Assembly: GCF_000024025.1 (NCBI RefSeq)
Contig: NC_013131.1
Span: forward strand, 2,604,001 to 2,668,000
Direction: 5' to 3'
Origin: Catenulispora acidiphila DSM 44928
GTDB lineage: Bacteria; Actinomycetota; Actinomycetes; Streptomycetales; Catenulisporaceae
Length of the DNA: 64,000 nt
Positions 47,005-56,138 of the stretch are shown here, one piece after another; positions within the stretch are counted from its first letter, which is position 1, and every line of letters starts with the position of its first letter. A program made the position numbers and the translations under genes. The notes below the pieces were generated by a model. That model was given only the letters and a program-made list of their open reading frames with translations, had not been told where the DNA came from and made no database searches.

Positions 47005-49520
47005 TAGAACGTCCTTATCTTTGTTCCGTGCTCAAGCTGATAGACCGGGCCGGATATGTTGCCGTCGGTCCCTCTGATGAATGGGCCGCAGATGGTGGTG
47101 CACACGCTTCTGGACGCGCCGCCCGCTATCGGTTGGCCGCCCATGCTGTCGATATATCGCAGGCCATTGTACTCGGCGTGGGTGAAGCCTTCCAGGTTAT
47201 CCGTGACCGCGACATCGCCGTTGGCTTCGATGGCGCTGATCTGCGCGGGCGACAAGCCGGAGCCGCTGCTCGACACGACGTTTTTGTAGACCCAGGGATT
47301 CTTCGGGTCTCCGCTGGGGAACCTCGCCCGGATCACCGAGGTGGTCTTGTTCTTGACCTCCCAGTCGCTGCCGGCGAGCTTCTGATAGCCGCTCGCGCGG
47401 GTCGCGGAGTCCTTGGCGATGTCCAGCAGGTCCCCGTCACAGTTGTGAACGAGGACTGGTGCACTGCCGGCGACGACGAAGTACGTGTGCAGTCCGTCGA
47501 TCGTCAGGTCGTAGGTGACGAGCGGGCCGAACCGCGCGTGGACCCCGCTGACCGTCGCCTGCCCGCCGCCGGCGCTCTGGAGCCGGTCGCCGGCGCGCAG
47601 TGCTCCGGCGTCGACGAACCCGCCGGCGGTGGCGTCGTAGTAGGGGTGGTTCGCGGTGCCGGTGAGCGTTCCGCCGCCGCCCGGTGCGGCCGAGGCCACG
47701 ACCACGTCGACGAAGGCGGCGTCCGTGGTGGTCGTGTGGACCTGGTCCACCCGGTGGACCTCGGCGCGGCCGCCCGGCTCGGCGTTCTCGACCAGGTCGC
47801 CGACCCCGACCTCCGCGATCGCCTTCGTGGACCCGTCGGCCATCAGGACCCTGGTGGCACCGGAGAAGCTGTGCGGACACGGGGAGTCGTCCTGGGCCGG
47901 CTCGACGTCCAGACCCTCGTTCTCGAAGGCGTCCTGCGCCACTTCGGGGTTCTGCAGGCCGAGGTTGGAGAACCGGAGGATCGGCTTGCCCTCGGCGCCG
48001 AGTTCGGGGTTCCCCGCCGCGTCCGTCGGCGCGACCGCGTAGGCGGGTTCGCCGTCCTGGCCCAGGACGGTCGGCGAGTATTCGAGGTCGAACTGGTCCG
48101 CGTCCGATCCCAGGCCCTGCTGGTCCAGCAGCGACTTCAGCGCGTCGATGCTGACCGGCGGACCGTTCGCCGGGTTGGGCTGGTTCACGGCCGGGACCCA
48201 GCTCGACCGCGCCGGTGGCGCCGCCGCCTTCGCCGGGCGCGGTGTGTCCCCGCCCTGGTTCTCGGCCGGGGCGGCGGCCTCCGGCACGATCTTGTCGATG
48301 GTCGCCGGTCGGCCGCCGATCCGGGTGGAGGCCTTGCCGCCCTTGTTGACGACGTTGTCGAACGCCTTCTGCGCCGGCGGTACGGACTCGCCCGCGGGCG
48401 GCTGGATCTCCTCGGCGGCGTAGTCGCCGTTCGCCTCGGGGATCAGCCCGTCGAAGGTCTCGCTGGGCTGCAGGTTCTCGGCTTCGCTCGCGGGCAGGCC
48501 GGACACCGTGGACGGCGCGAGCGTCACGGTCACCGGGGTCTGGGTCGGGGCGGGCGCCGGCGCGGCCTGAGCCTGGGCCTGGCCCGATCCCGAGCCGGAC
48601 GGTGCGTTCTGGACCGGTGCGTAGGTGCTGCGCGGCGGTGCGGACTGGTCGCCGCCTCCGCTGGGCAGGGCCCGGGCTCCCGGGGAGGGTGCGGCGGCGG
48701 CCGCCGGTTCGGATTCGTCGCCGCCCTCGGCGGCGAGCGGGGCGCCCTCGCCGCCCGGCTCGGCGCCGGCGTAGTCCTGCAGCAGGCTGTCGATCTGGGT
48801 GAGGATCTGCTGGCGTTCGGCTTCGAGCTTCCCGACGTCGCCCTCCAGCGCCGAGACGGCGTCGTTGTGGGTCTGGACGTCCGTCTCGAGCTGCGTCTGG
48901 TCGGCGTCGGCCTGCGCCTGGTCGCTCTGCAGCTTTTTGCTTTGCGCGGTCAGCGCGTCGATCTGGTTCTGCAGGTTCGCTTTCTGCTCGTCGAGGTTGG
49001 CCTTCTCCTCGTTGTAGGCCGCGTACTCCGCCTCTTCGTCCGGGAGCTCGAAGGTGTGCGGTTCGGCGTTGTGCGCGTCGATCTCGCTGTTGAGGGTCTC
49101 CGCTTGGCTGTTGAGCGCGTTGCTCTGGTCCTCCAGGTTCGTGGCCTGCGTCTCCAGCGAGCTCTCGCGGTTCTGCACGTCCCCGGCGCGCTGCTCCAGC
49201 GTGCCCTTCTCGGCGGCGAGCTGGTCGTACTTCTGCTGGTCGTTCTGGGCGTCGGTCTGGTACTGCTGCTCCAGCGCCTGGACCTGCGCCGGACCCGAGG
49301 AGTCCAGAGGCGCCGGCAGCGCGGGCGGCGGCGCGGGGTCGGCCATGGCGAAGCCCGACCTGCCGAGGGCTGAGGCAGGATGCTGAGCCGCGCTCCCCGG
49401 TCCGGCGGCGGCCTGTGCCTGCGCTGTGGTCGGTGCGACGAACGCCGCGAGGCCCAGTGCGGCGGTCGCCACCGCCGCTACGGAGCGGCGCAGCCGGCCG
49501 CCGATCGCGAAGGTCGCCAC
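46980..49520 (-). CDS. Secreted polymorphic toxin: coiled coil, PT-HINT and deaminase-like tip
   Basis: An 846-residue protein. The N-terminus (RLRRSVAAVATAALGLAAFV then TTAQAQA) is a Sec signal peptide. Residues about 55-215 form a Gln-rich coiled coil, and 215-545 are Pro/Ala-rich and disordered. Residues 548-693 are a pretoxin HINT domain: Cys548, ATRVLMADGSTKAIAEVGVGD, GTANHPYYD, then LVHN before Cys694. The last 153 residues (694-846) contain HAE at 781-783 and C-x3-C at 807-811 (RSVCTTICGPFI), the layout of zinc nucleic-acid deaminase toxins, though the spacing is not the usual PCxxC. HINT self-cleavage would free the tip. The GTG start is two bases after the sensor gene stop, so the genes are coupled. 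The stop lies inside the immunity gene. Confidence 0.87.
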   Translation of the reverse strand: MATFAIGGRLRRSVAAVATAALGLAAFVAPTTAQAQAAAGPGSAAQHPASALGRSGFAMADPAPPPALPAPLDSSGPAQVQALEQQYQTDAQNDQQKYDQLAAEKGTLEQRAGDVQNRESSLETQATNLEDQSNALNSQAETLNSEIDAHNAEPHTFELPDEEAEYAAYNEEKANLDEQKANLQNQIDALTAQSKKLQSDQAQADADQTQLETDVQTHNDAVSALEGDVGKLEAERQQILTQIDSLLQDYAGAEPGGEGAPLAAEGGDESEPAAAAAPSPGARALPSGGGDQSAPPRSTYAPVQNAPSGSGSGQAQAQAAPAPAPTQTPVTVTLAPSTVSGLPASEAENLQPSETFDGLIPEANGDYAAEEIQPPAGESVPPAQKAFDNVVNKGGKASTRIGGRPATIDKIVPEAAAPAENQGGDTPRPAKAAAPPARSSWVPAVNQPNPANGPPVSIDALKSLLDQQGLGSDADQFDLEYSPTVLGQDGEPAYAVAPTDAAGNPELGAEGKPILRFSNLGLQNPEVAQDAFENEGLDVEPAQDDSPCPHSFSGATRVLMADGSTKAIAEVGVGDLVENAEPGGRAEVHRVDQVHTTTTDAAFVDVVVASAAPGGGGTLTGTANHPYYDATAGGFVDAGALRAGDRLQSAGGGQATVSGVHARFGPLVTYDLTIDGLHTYFVVAGSAPVLVHNCDGDLLDIAKDSATRASGYQKLAGSDWEVKNKTTSVIRARFPSGDPKNPWVYKNVVSSSGSGLSPAQISAIEANGDVAVTDNLEGFTHAEYNGLRYIDSMGGQPIAGGASRSVCTTICGPFIRGTDGNISGPVYQLEHGTKIRTFYWPGSTPG

Positions 49521-49522
49521 GG

Positions 49523-50293
49523 CTACCCGCTCACCCGGGCCGCGAACTGGTCGGCGACCTTGCCGGCCGCCGCCTTCCCGTCCCCGCTCTCGCAGATCGC
49601 GACCTGCACCACGTCCTTGCCCTTGAGCTCGGCCTGCCGGTAGCAAGCCCAGCCGCCGCCGGCGTCCTGGGCCGCGCTCCAGGCCAGGGTGTCCGCGGTG
49701 GTCTTGCCGACGGTGTATTTCCACTTCACCGGGCTCTGCTTCGGATCGGTGCGCGTCGCCGACGGGCAGTTCTTCACGCCGTCGGTGAGCTTGCCGAACA
49801 TGCTCGAGGCCTGATCGGCGCTGCCGTAGACGCCGACGGTCTGGGTCACGGTGTAGTCGCCGGCTCCCGCGGAGTCCTCATAAGTCGTGGACAGGAAGAC
49901 CGTCCAGCCCTTCGTGTAGCCGGACGCCGTCGCCGGACCCACGGCCACCGCGCACGACGAGGGATCGGCCTTCAGCGCCGCCGGCGGCTGGTTGACCACG
50001 GGACCGGCGATCACGGTGGTCCCGACCGTCTTGCTGACCTCGTCCGGGGTGAGCACCGCGGCCTGCACGGTGCCGGGCACGACGTGCAGCGGACTGGCAG
50101 CCGCGGGCGCCGCCTTGCTCTTGGGCCACAGCGCCCAGGCCACGCCGCCGCCGGTGATCAGGACCAGGACCACCAGCGCGACGATCAGCCGCACCTTCTT
50201 CGACCGTCCCGTTCGCGCCGGCTGAGGCTGCGGCTGAGGTTCCACCACGTTCAGTTGCATCGTCGGCTGACTCGCCGAGGATTTGCGCGCCAC
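49523..50293 (-). CDS. Membrane-anchored PknH-C-like sensor-domain protein
   Basis: A 256-residue protein with a short basic N-terminus, one membrane helix (about 37-58, VRLIVALVVLVLITGGGVAWAL) and an extracytoplasmic domain of about 190 residues. That domain has paired cysteines (PSSCAVAVGPATASGY, GVKNCPSATRT, GGWACYRQAEL, ICESGDG), following the PknH C-terminal sensor pattern, which binds ligands or proteins outside the cell. No kinase domain is present. GTG 50293 has GAGGGG seven bases upstream. Two bases separate its stop from the toxin start, so it may help export, anchor or sense for the toxin. Confidence 0.75.
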   Translation of the reverse strand: MARKSSASQPTMQLNVVEPQPQPQPARTGRSKKVRLIVALVVLVLITGGGVAWALWPKSKAAPAAASPLHVVPGTVQAAVLTPDEVSKTVGTTVIAGPVVNQPPAALKADPSSCAVAVGPATASGYTKGWTVFLSTTYEDSAGAGDYTVTQTVGVYGSADQASSMFGKLTDGVKNCPSATRTDPKQSPVKWKYTVGKTTADTLAWSAAQDAGGGWACYRQAELKGKDVVQVAICESGDGKAAAGKVADQFAARVSG

Positions 50294-50342
50294 GTTCCAC
50301 CCCTCACACCCGTCAGTGCATCCCGGCATGTGAGCCTACTGA

Positions 50343-50354
50343 CAATGAACATTG
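50343..50354. promoter_or_regulatory. CAATGAACATTG palindrome in promoter region of the toxin operon
   Basis: CAATG-AA-CATTG is a 5-bp inverted repeat in an AT-rich island about 50 bp upstream of the sensor-toxin operon start. It is the only AT-rich operator-like site in the gap before the EF-G paralogue. Confidence 0.35.
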
Positions 50355-50403
50355 ATGTACACAACGCTCAAGCGGCGAACCTTCGCACGCAACACGCAAC
50401 GCG

Positions 50404-50437
50404 AAGGGTGGTGATCCGGAGCCGGATCACCACCCTT
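50404..50437 (-). terminator. Hairpin terminator after EF-G-like gene
   Basis: AAGGGTGGTGATCCG pairs perfectly with CGGATCACCACCCTT (50404-50418 with 50423-50437) around a 4-base loop. It lies 55 bp beyond the EF-G paralogue stop and insulates the toxin operon that follows on the same strand. Confidence 0.88.
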
Positions 50438-50491
50438 GGCCGACATCGCCGCACATCCGCCGGACAACGCTGGACAGCGGACACGCAAGCC

Positions 50492-52681
50492 TCAGTCCTC
50501 GTGCTCGACCTCCGCCTTCACCTTCGTCGCCAGCTGCGGCGGCATCGGCTCGTGCGCCAGGTAGTTCCGGGTGAACGTCCCCGTCCCGTGCGACAGCGAG
50601 CGCAGCTCGATCGCGTAGCGCCCGATCTCGACCTCGGGGGCGTCGGCGCGGATCACCGTGCGGCCGTTGTCGCCGGGCTCGGAGCCGGAGACCCGGCCGC
50701 GCCGCGAGGACAGGTCGCCCATGATCGCGCCCACGTACTCGTCGGCGACCTGGATCTCCAGGCTGTCGACCGGTTCCAGCAGCAGGATGCTGGTCTTGGC
50801 CGCGGCGTCCTTCAGGGCCAGCGCGCCGGCGGTCTGGAAGGCCATGTCGCTGGAGTCCACCGAGTGCGCCTTGCCGTCGTACAGCGTCACGCGCAGGTCG
50901 ATCACCGGGTACCCGGCGGCGACGCCGCGCTCCATCTGCGCCCGGACGCCCTTCTCCACCGAGGGGATGAAGTTGCGGGGGACCGCGCCGCCGACCACCT
51001 TGTCCACGAACTCGAAGCCGCTGCCGGAGGGGAGCGGGGTGACCTCGATGTCGCAGATGGCGTACTGGCCGTGGCCGCCGGACTGCTTGACGTGCCGGCC
51101 GTGGCCCTTCGCCGCGCCGCCGAAGGTCTCGCGCAGCGAGATCCGGTGCGACACGGTGTCCACCGCCACCCCGAACTTGTTCTTCAGCCGGTCCAGGACC
51201 AGGTCCATGTGCGCCTCGCCCATGCACCACAGCACCAGCTGCCGGGTCTCGGGGTTCATCTCCAGCCGCAGCGTGGCGTCCTCGGCGACCAGCCGGGACA
51301 GTGACTGGGAGAGCTTGTCCTCGTCGCTCTTGGCGTGCGCGCGGATCGCGATCGGCAGCAGCGGGTCGGGCATCAGCCACTGCTCGATCAGCATCGGGTC
51401 GTCCTTGCCGGACAGCGTGTCGCCGCTCTCGGCGTGCAGCAGCTTGGCGACCGCGACGATGTCCCCGGCGATCCCGGCGTCGATCCCGCGCTGCTGCTTG
51501 CCCAGCGGGCTGGACAGCGCGCCGACGCGCTCGTCGATGTCGTGGTCGGCGTGCCCGCGCGCCTCCTGGCCGTGCCCGGAGACGTGGACCGGGACGTCGG
51601 GGCGCAGCGTGCCGGAGAACACCCGCACCAGGCTGATCCGCCCGACGTAGGGGTCGGTGGAGGTCTTGACCACCTCGGCGACCAGCGGTCCCTCCGGATC
51701 GCAGGCCAGCGGTCCCTTCGGCTTGCCCTCCGGCGAGGTCACCGGCGGCACCTCGTGTTCCAGCGGCGAGGGGAAGGCCTTGGTCATCAGCTCCAGCAGC
51801 TCGATGGAGCCCAGCGCCGGGGGCGCGGCCACGACGCCGGAGGCGATCGCCGAGTACGGCAGGACGGGGTAGAAGGAGCCGCGGGCGACCGCCTTCTCCA
51901 GGTCGTCGATGAGCACCTCGACGTCCAGCTCTTCCCCGCCCAGGTAGCGGTCCATGAGGGTCTCGTCCTCGCTCTCGGCGATGATCCCCTCGATCAGGGC
52001 GTTGCGCGCGTTCTCCACGCCCTCGCGGTGCGCCTCCTCGGCGTCCCGCTCGGTGCGCTCGCCGTCGGAGTAGTCGAAGATCTTCTGCGACAGCAGCCCG
52101 ATCACGCCGCCGACGTGCTCCTCGTCGTCCAGCAGCGGCAGGTACAGCGGCTGCACGCCGTCGCCGAACACCCGCTGGCAGATCAGCACCATGTCGTCGA
52201 AGTCGGCGCGCGCCGAGTCCAGCTTGGTGACGACCACGGCGCGCGGCATCCCGACCGCCGCGCACTCCTCCCACAGCAGGCGCGTGGAGCCGTCGACGCC
52301 GTCGGCGGCCGACACGACGAACAGCGCGGCGTCCGCGGCCCGCAGCCCGGCGCGCAGGTCGCCGACGAAGTCGGCGTAGCCCGGGGCGTCCAGCAGGTTG
52401 ACCTTGACCCCCGCGTACTCCACCGGCGCCAGCGCCAGCGCGACCGAGCGCTGCTGCCGCTGCTCGACCTCGTCGAAGTCGGTGACGGTGGTGCCCTCCT
52501 CGACCCGGCCGGGCCGGGACACCGCCCCGGTGGCCGCGGCCAGCGACTCCACAAGCGTGGTCTTGCCGGCACCGGTGTGCCCGACCAGGACCACGTTCCG
52601 GATCTGCTCGGGCCGGGAGGGCGTCGTCACCCTGCCGGCGGCCCCGGCGTGGCCGCCCTGTCCGCCTGATTTGTCTGCCAT
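50492..52681 (-). CDS. EF-G-like translation GTPase (FusA2 type)
   Basis: A 729-residue GTPase resembling elongation factor G. The P-loop is GHTGAGKTT (34-42), G3 DAPGYADF and G4 TKLD. Domains II-V follow, including GGHGQYAICDIEVTPL. It lacks the rpsL-rpsG-tuf neighbourhood of the housekeeping EF-G and has an extended Gly/Ala-rich N-terminus, so it is the divergent actinobacterial paralogue whose ribosomal role (ribosome protection, recycling or rescue) is unsettled. The ATG at 52679-52681 is the start. Confidence 0.88.
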   Translation of the reverse strand: MADKSGGQGGHAGAAGRVTTPSRPEQIRNVVLVGHTGAGKTTLVESLAAATGAVSRPGRVEEGTTVTDFDEVEQRQQRSVALALAPVEYAGVKVNLLDAPGYADFVGDLRAGLRAADAALFVVSAADGVDGSTRLLWEECAAVGMPRAVVVTKLDSARADFDDMVLICQRVFGDGVQPLYLPLLDDEEHVGGVIGLLSQKIFDYSDGERTERDAEEAHREGVENARNALIEGIIAESEDETLMDRYLGGEELDVEVLIDDLEKAVARGSFYPVLPYSAIASGVVAAPPALGSIELLELMTKAFPSPLEHEVPPVTSPEGKPKGPLACDPEGPLVAEVVKTSTDPYVGRISLVRVFSGTLRPDVPVHVSGHGQEARGHADHDIDERVGALSSPLGKQQRGIDAGIAGDIVAVAKLLHAESGDTLSGKDDPMLIEQWLMPDPLLPIAIRAHAKSDEDKLSQSLSRLVAEDATLRLEMNPETRQLVLWCMGEAHMDLVLDRLKNKFGVAVDTVSHRISLRETFGGAAKGHGRHVKQSGGHGQYAICDIEVTPLPSGSGFEFVDKVVGGAVPRNFIPSVEKGVRAQMERGVAAGYPVIDLRVTLYDGKAHSVDSSDMAFQTAGALALKDAAAKTSILLLEPVDSLEIQVADEYVGAIMGDLSSRRGRVSGSEPGDNGRTVIRADAPEVEIGRYAIELRSLSHGTGTFTRNYLAHEPMPPQLATKVKAEVEHED

Positions 52682-52886
52682 CGAGCGTGCTCCTTTTCCT
52701 GTGTCAGGGCGGCTCGTCCGCGAGCCGGAGCCGATCTTGTCATGACACTGGGGTAGCGCTTGTACCAGCTGTACATACTTCGTTACCCGGCTGTTCCTTG
52801 CAGCCAACTCCTATATGCGAGAGGCCACAAGGGGGCGGGGCCCGAGTGGTTCACGCGGTATGTCCGCATGCGCGCTCCCCGGACGC

Positions 52887-53567
52887 TCACGGGATCCGGC
52901 GCAGCGTGGTCGAGGCGATCTCCTCGGCGACCACGGTCTCGGCGCGGTCCGGGTTGCCCTCGGCGACCGCGGCGACGAGCGCGGCGTGCGCGCGGTGCCC
53001 GAGGTTCTCATCGGCGCGCCCGCTGGAGCGGACCAGCGCGGTCAGGGTCTCCCGCAGCGTCGGGACGAACTGCTCGAACAACGCGGTGAGCACCGGGTTC
53101 CCCGCCGCCGCCACGACCGCGGTGTGCAGGGCGATGTCGGCCTCGATGAACTCCTCGTCCGAGCGGCGCGCGGCCCGGGTCCGGCGCTCCAGGGCGGCCT
53201 CCAGCGCGGCGGCGTCGGCCGGGGTCCGGCGCTCGGCGGCCAGGCGCGCGGCGCGGGTCTCGATCATCATCCGGACCTCGTAGAGGTCGGCCAGCGAGGC
53301 CTTGCGCAGGTGGTCGGCCAGATCGGTCCGGGACTCGGTGGCCAGCACGAACACCCCGGCGCCCTGCCGCGGCTGGAGCAGTCCCTCCCCGGCCAGGGCG
53401 CGGATCGCCTCGCGGACCGTGGAGCGGCCGACGCCGAGGGAGGCGGCCAGCGTGGTCTCGCCGGGCAGCTTGGTCCCGACCGGCCACGCCCCGCCGGTGA
53501 TCTGCTCGCGCAGCTGCTCGGCGGCCTGCTCCACGAGCGGGCTGGGCTGGATCGATCGCAGGCTCAC
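52887..53567 (-). CDS. GntR/FadR-family transcriptional regulator
   Basis: A 226-residue regulator. The winged helix at 8-75 contains LREQITGGAWPVGTKLPGE and LGVGRSTVREAIRALAGEGL, the GntR signature. Residues 95-215 form the FadR-type helical effector domain with Arg, His and Asp/Glu positions typical of metal-assisted organic-acid binding (DLYEVRMMIETRAARLAAER, ADIALHTAVV). It starts at GTG 53567 and diverges from leuA with an 81-bp gap, so it may control leuA or itself. The ligand is unknown. Confidence 0.87.
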   Translation of the reverse strand: MSLRSIQPSPLVEQAAEQLREQITGGAWPVGTKLPGETTLAASLGVGRSTVREAIRALAGEGLLQPRQGAGVFVLATESRTDLADHLRKASLADLYEVRMMIETRAARLAAERRTPADAAALEAALERRTRAARRSDEEFIEADIALHTAVVAAAGNPVLTALFEQFVPTLRETLTALVRSSGRADENLGHRAHAALVAAVAEGNPDRAETVVAEEIASTTLRRIP

Positions 53568-53648
53568 GGCCCCAGTTGTACCACCGTTCCGGCGCCGCTC
53601 TGCAACTCAGGTGCTCAGCTTGTCTGAGGAGTGCTACAGTTCCGAGCC

Positions 53649-55427
53649 ATGACGACCCGAGCTCTGACCCCGTGGAATCCGTGGAATCCGCAGCAGCCCA
53701 GCCCGATGCCCTCGCACCGCTACCGGAGCGTCTTCGACCGCGTCGAGGTGCCGTTGACCGACCGGACCTGGCCCGACCAGCGCTTCTCCGCCGCTCCGCT
53801 CTGGGTTCCGGTGGACCTGCGCGACGGCAACCAGGCGCTGGCCGAGCCGATGGACACCGCGCGCAAGACGAAGATGTTCGACCTCTTCCTGCGGATGGGT
53901 TACAAGGAGATCGAGGTCGCCTATCCCTCGGCGAGCCAGACCGACTTTGATTTCGTGCGCTCGCTGGCGGTCCGCGACGACATCCCCGAGGACGTCACGA
54001 TCTCCGTCTTCACCCCGGCCCGGCCGGAGCTGATCGAGCGCACCTTCGAGTCCGTCGAAGGCCTGCCGAACGTTTTGGTCCACCTCTACACCGCGACCGC
54101 GCCGGCCTGGCGCGACCTGGTGCTGCGCGGCAGCCGCGCCGAGGTCCTGGCGCTGATCGAGGACGCCGCCGGACTGGTCGCCAAGCTGGCTGACCAGCGC
54201 CTGGGGACCAAGCACGGTCCCGGCGCCGGACGGATGCGCTTCGAGTTCTCGCCCGAGGTGTTCAACCTGACCGAGCCCGACTACGTGATCGAGGTCTGCG
54301 ACCGCGTCACCGAGATCTGGGACGCCTGCGCCGACCGCCCGGTCGTGCACAACCTGCCGGCCACGGTCGAGGTCGCGACGCCGAACGTCTACGCCGACCA
54401 GATCGAGTACATGAGCCGCAGCCTGGCGCGTCGCGAGCACGTCATCTTGTCCGTGCACCCGCACAACGACCGCGGTACCGGCGTGGCCTGCGCCGAACTC
54501 GCGGTGCTGGCCGGGGCGCAGCGCGTCGAGGGCTGCCTGTTCGGCAACGGCGAGCGCACCGGCAACGTCGACCTGGTCACGCTGGCGCTGAACCTGCACG
54601 CCCAGGGCGTGGACCCGATGATCGACCTGTCCGACATCGACGCGGTCAAGGCCGTGGTCGAGGAGTGCAACCGCATCCCGGTCCACGTGCGGCACCCCTA
54701 CGGCGGCGACCTCGTCTACACCGCGTTCTCCGGCACGCACCAGGACGCCATCAGCAAGGGGATGGCGCACCACGCGGCGCGCGCCGCCGAACTCGGCGTG
54801 CCGGCGAGCCAGGCGCCGTGGGACGTGCCGTATCTGCCGATCGACCCGGCGGACGTCGGGCGCAGCTACCAGGGCGTGATCCGGGTCAACAGCCAGTCCG
54901 GCAAGGGCGGGATCGCCTACCTGCTGCGCACGCACTACGGCGTCGACCTGCCGCGCGACTTCCAGCCGGGATTCTCCAAGGTGGTGCAGCGCGCGACCGA
55001 CGAGCACGGCCGCGAGATGACGCCGCAGGATCTGTGGGAGCTGTTCCGGACGACGTATGTCGTGCCGGGGGAGGACGGCGCCTGGAAGCTGACCGATACG
55101 GCGTTCCAGGAGATCGAGGGCGGCGGGCACCGGGTCGAGGCGACAGCCGTGCGCGCCGACGGCACGGTGATCCCGGTCGCGGGCATCGGGAACGGGCCGC
55201 TGTCCGCGCTGACGGTGGCGCTGGCCAAGGCGGGCATCGGCTTCGAGGTCGTCGACTACACCGAGAACGCGGTCTACTCCGAACACGCCGTCTCCGAAGG
55301 CGCCGACGCCGTGGCGGTCTGCTACATCCGTGCCCGGGTTGAGGGTCGGGAGGTTTGGGGCGTCGGGATGGATACCTCGGTGCTCACGGCCATGGTGCGG
55401 GCGGCCGTCTCGGCAGTGAACCGGTAG
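53649..55427 (+). CDS. leuA: 2-isopropylmalate synthase LeuA
   Basis: LeuA condenses acetyl-CoA with 2-oxoisovalerate, the committed step of leucine synthesis. The 592-residue protein has the catalytic loop [15 protein letters not shown], the metal-binding HPHNDRGTG and a C-terminal regulatory domain that normally binds leucine. The N-terminal [16 protein letters not shown] is typical of actinobacterial LeuA. ATG 53649 is chosen; a GTG at 53631 in the same frame is possible. TACAGT (53635-53640) just before the ATG suggests a leaderless transcript. No other leu gene is adjacent. Confidence 0.93.
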
Positions 55428-55520
55428 GCGGACGGGGTCGGACCCCTATGATGGCCTCGCGGTCGGCTGGCCGCGGTACAGACGCCCCACCGACCCCACG
55501 TACCCGATTTCAGGACGGTC

Positions 55521-56138
55521 ATGCTCAACCGTTACGCGCGTGCCTTCTTCACCGCCGTCTTCACCCCGATCGCCCGCTTCTTTCTGAGTCGCGGGATCAG
55601 TCCGGACGCGGTGACGCTGGTCGGCACGCTCGGCGTGATGGCCGGCGCGCTGTGCTTCTACCCGCGCGGCTCGTTCTTCGTCGGGACCGTGGTCATCACC
55701 GCGTTCGTGTTCTCCGACCTCATCGACGGCACCATGGCCCGCATGCTGGAGCGCAAGGACAAGTTCGGCGCTTTCTGGGACTCCACGCTGGACCGGCTCG
55801 CCGACGCCGCGGTCTTCGGCGGGCTGGCGTGGTGGTTCGGCCGCGGCGGGAACCAGCCGGTGATGTTCGGGGTCTGTCTGGCGATCATGGGGCTGGGCGC
55901 GGTGGTGTCCTACGCGCGGGCCCGGGCCGAAGGGCTCGGCGTGGACGCGAACGTCGGCTACGTCGAGCGCAGCGAGCGGCTGGTCGGCTCGCTGGTGGCG
56001 ACCGGGCTCTCCGGGCTCGGCGTGCCCTACATCCAGGCGGTGACGCTGTGGGCGATCGCCATCGGGTCCCTGGTCACCCTGGCGCAGCGGGTGCTGCTGG
56101 TTCGCAAGCAACTGCTCAAGGGGGAGGCGGCTGCATGA
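55521..56138 (+). CDS. pgsA: Phosphatidylinositol phosphate synthase (CDP-alcohol phosphatidyltransferase)
   Basis: A 205-residue membrane enzyme that makes phosphatidylinositol phosphate from CDP-diacylglycerol and inositol phosphate, the base of PI mannosides. The family motif D-x2-DG-x2-AR-x8-G-x3-D-x3-D is complete in DLIDGTMARMLERKDKFGAF with WDSTLDRLAD. Six hydrophobic helices are seen. Its stop overlaps the ATG of the acyltransferase gene (ATGA), and pimA follows, the order of the mycobacterial PIM locus. The substrate is assigned from this context. Confidence 0.92.
   Translation: MLNRYARAFFTAVFTPIARFFLSRGISPDAVTLVGTLGVMAGALCFYPRGSFFVGTVVITAFVFSDLIDGTMARMLERKDKFGAFWDSTLDRLADAAVFGGLAWWFGRGGNQPVMFGVCLAIMGLGAVVSYARARAEGLGVDANVGYVERSERLVGSLVATGLSGLGVPYIQAVTLWAIAIGSLVTLAQRVLLVRKQLLKGEAAA

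Noticed and set aside
49521-49724. An N-terminal extension of the toxin to 49724
   Set aside because: The extra residues are a shadow of the sensor gene; a proper Sec signal peptide begins at GTG 49520.
53568-53648. Leucine leader peptide or T-box attenuator upstream of leuA
   Set aside because: The gap is only 81 bp, has no Leu-codon run, T-box or terminator hairpin.
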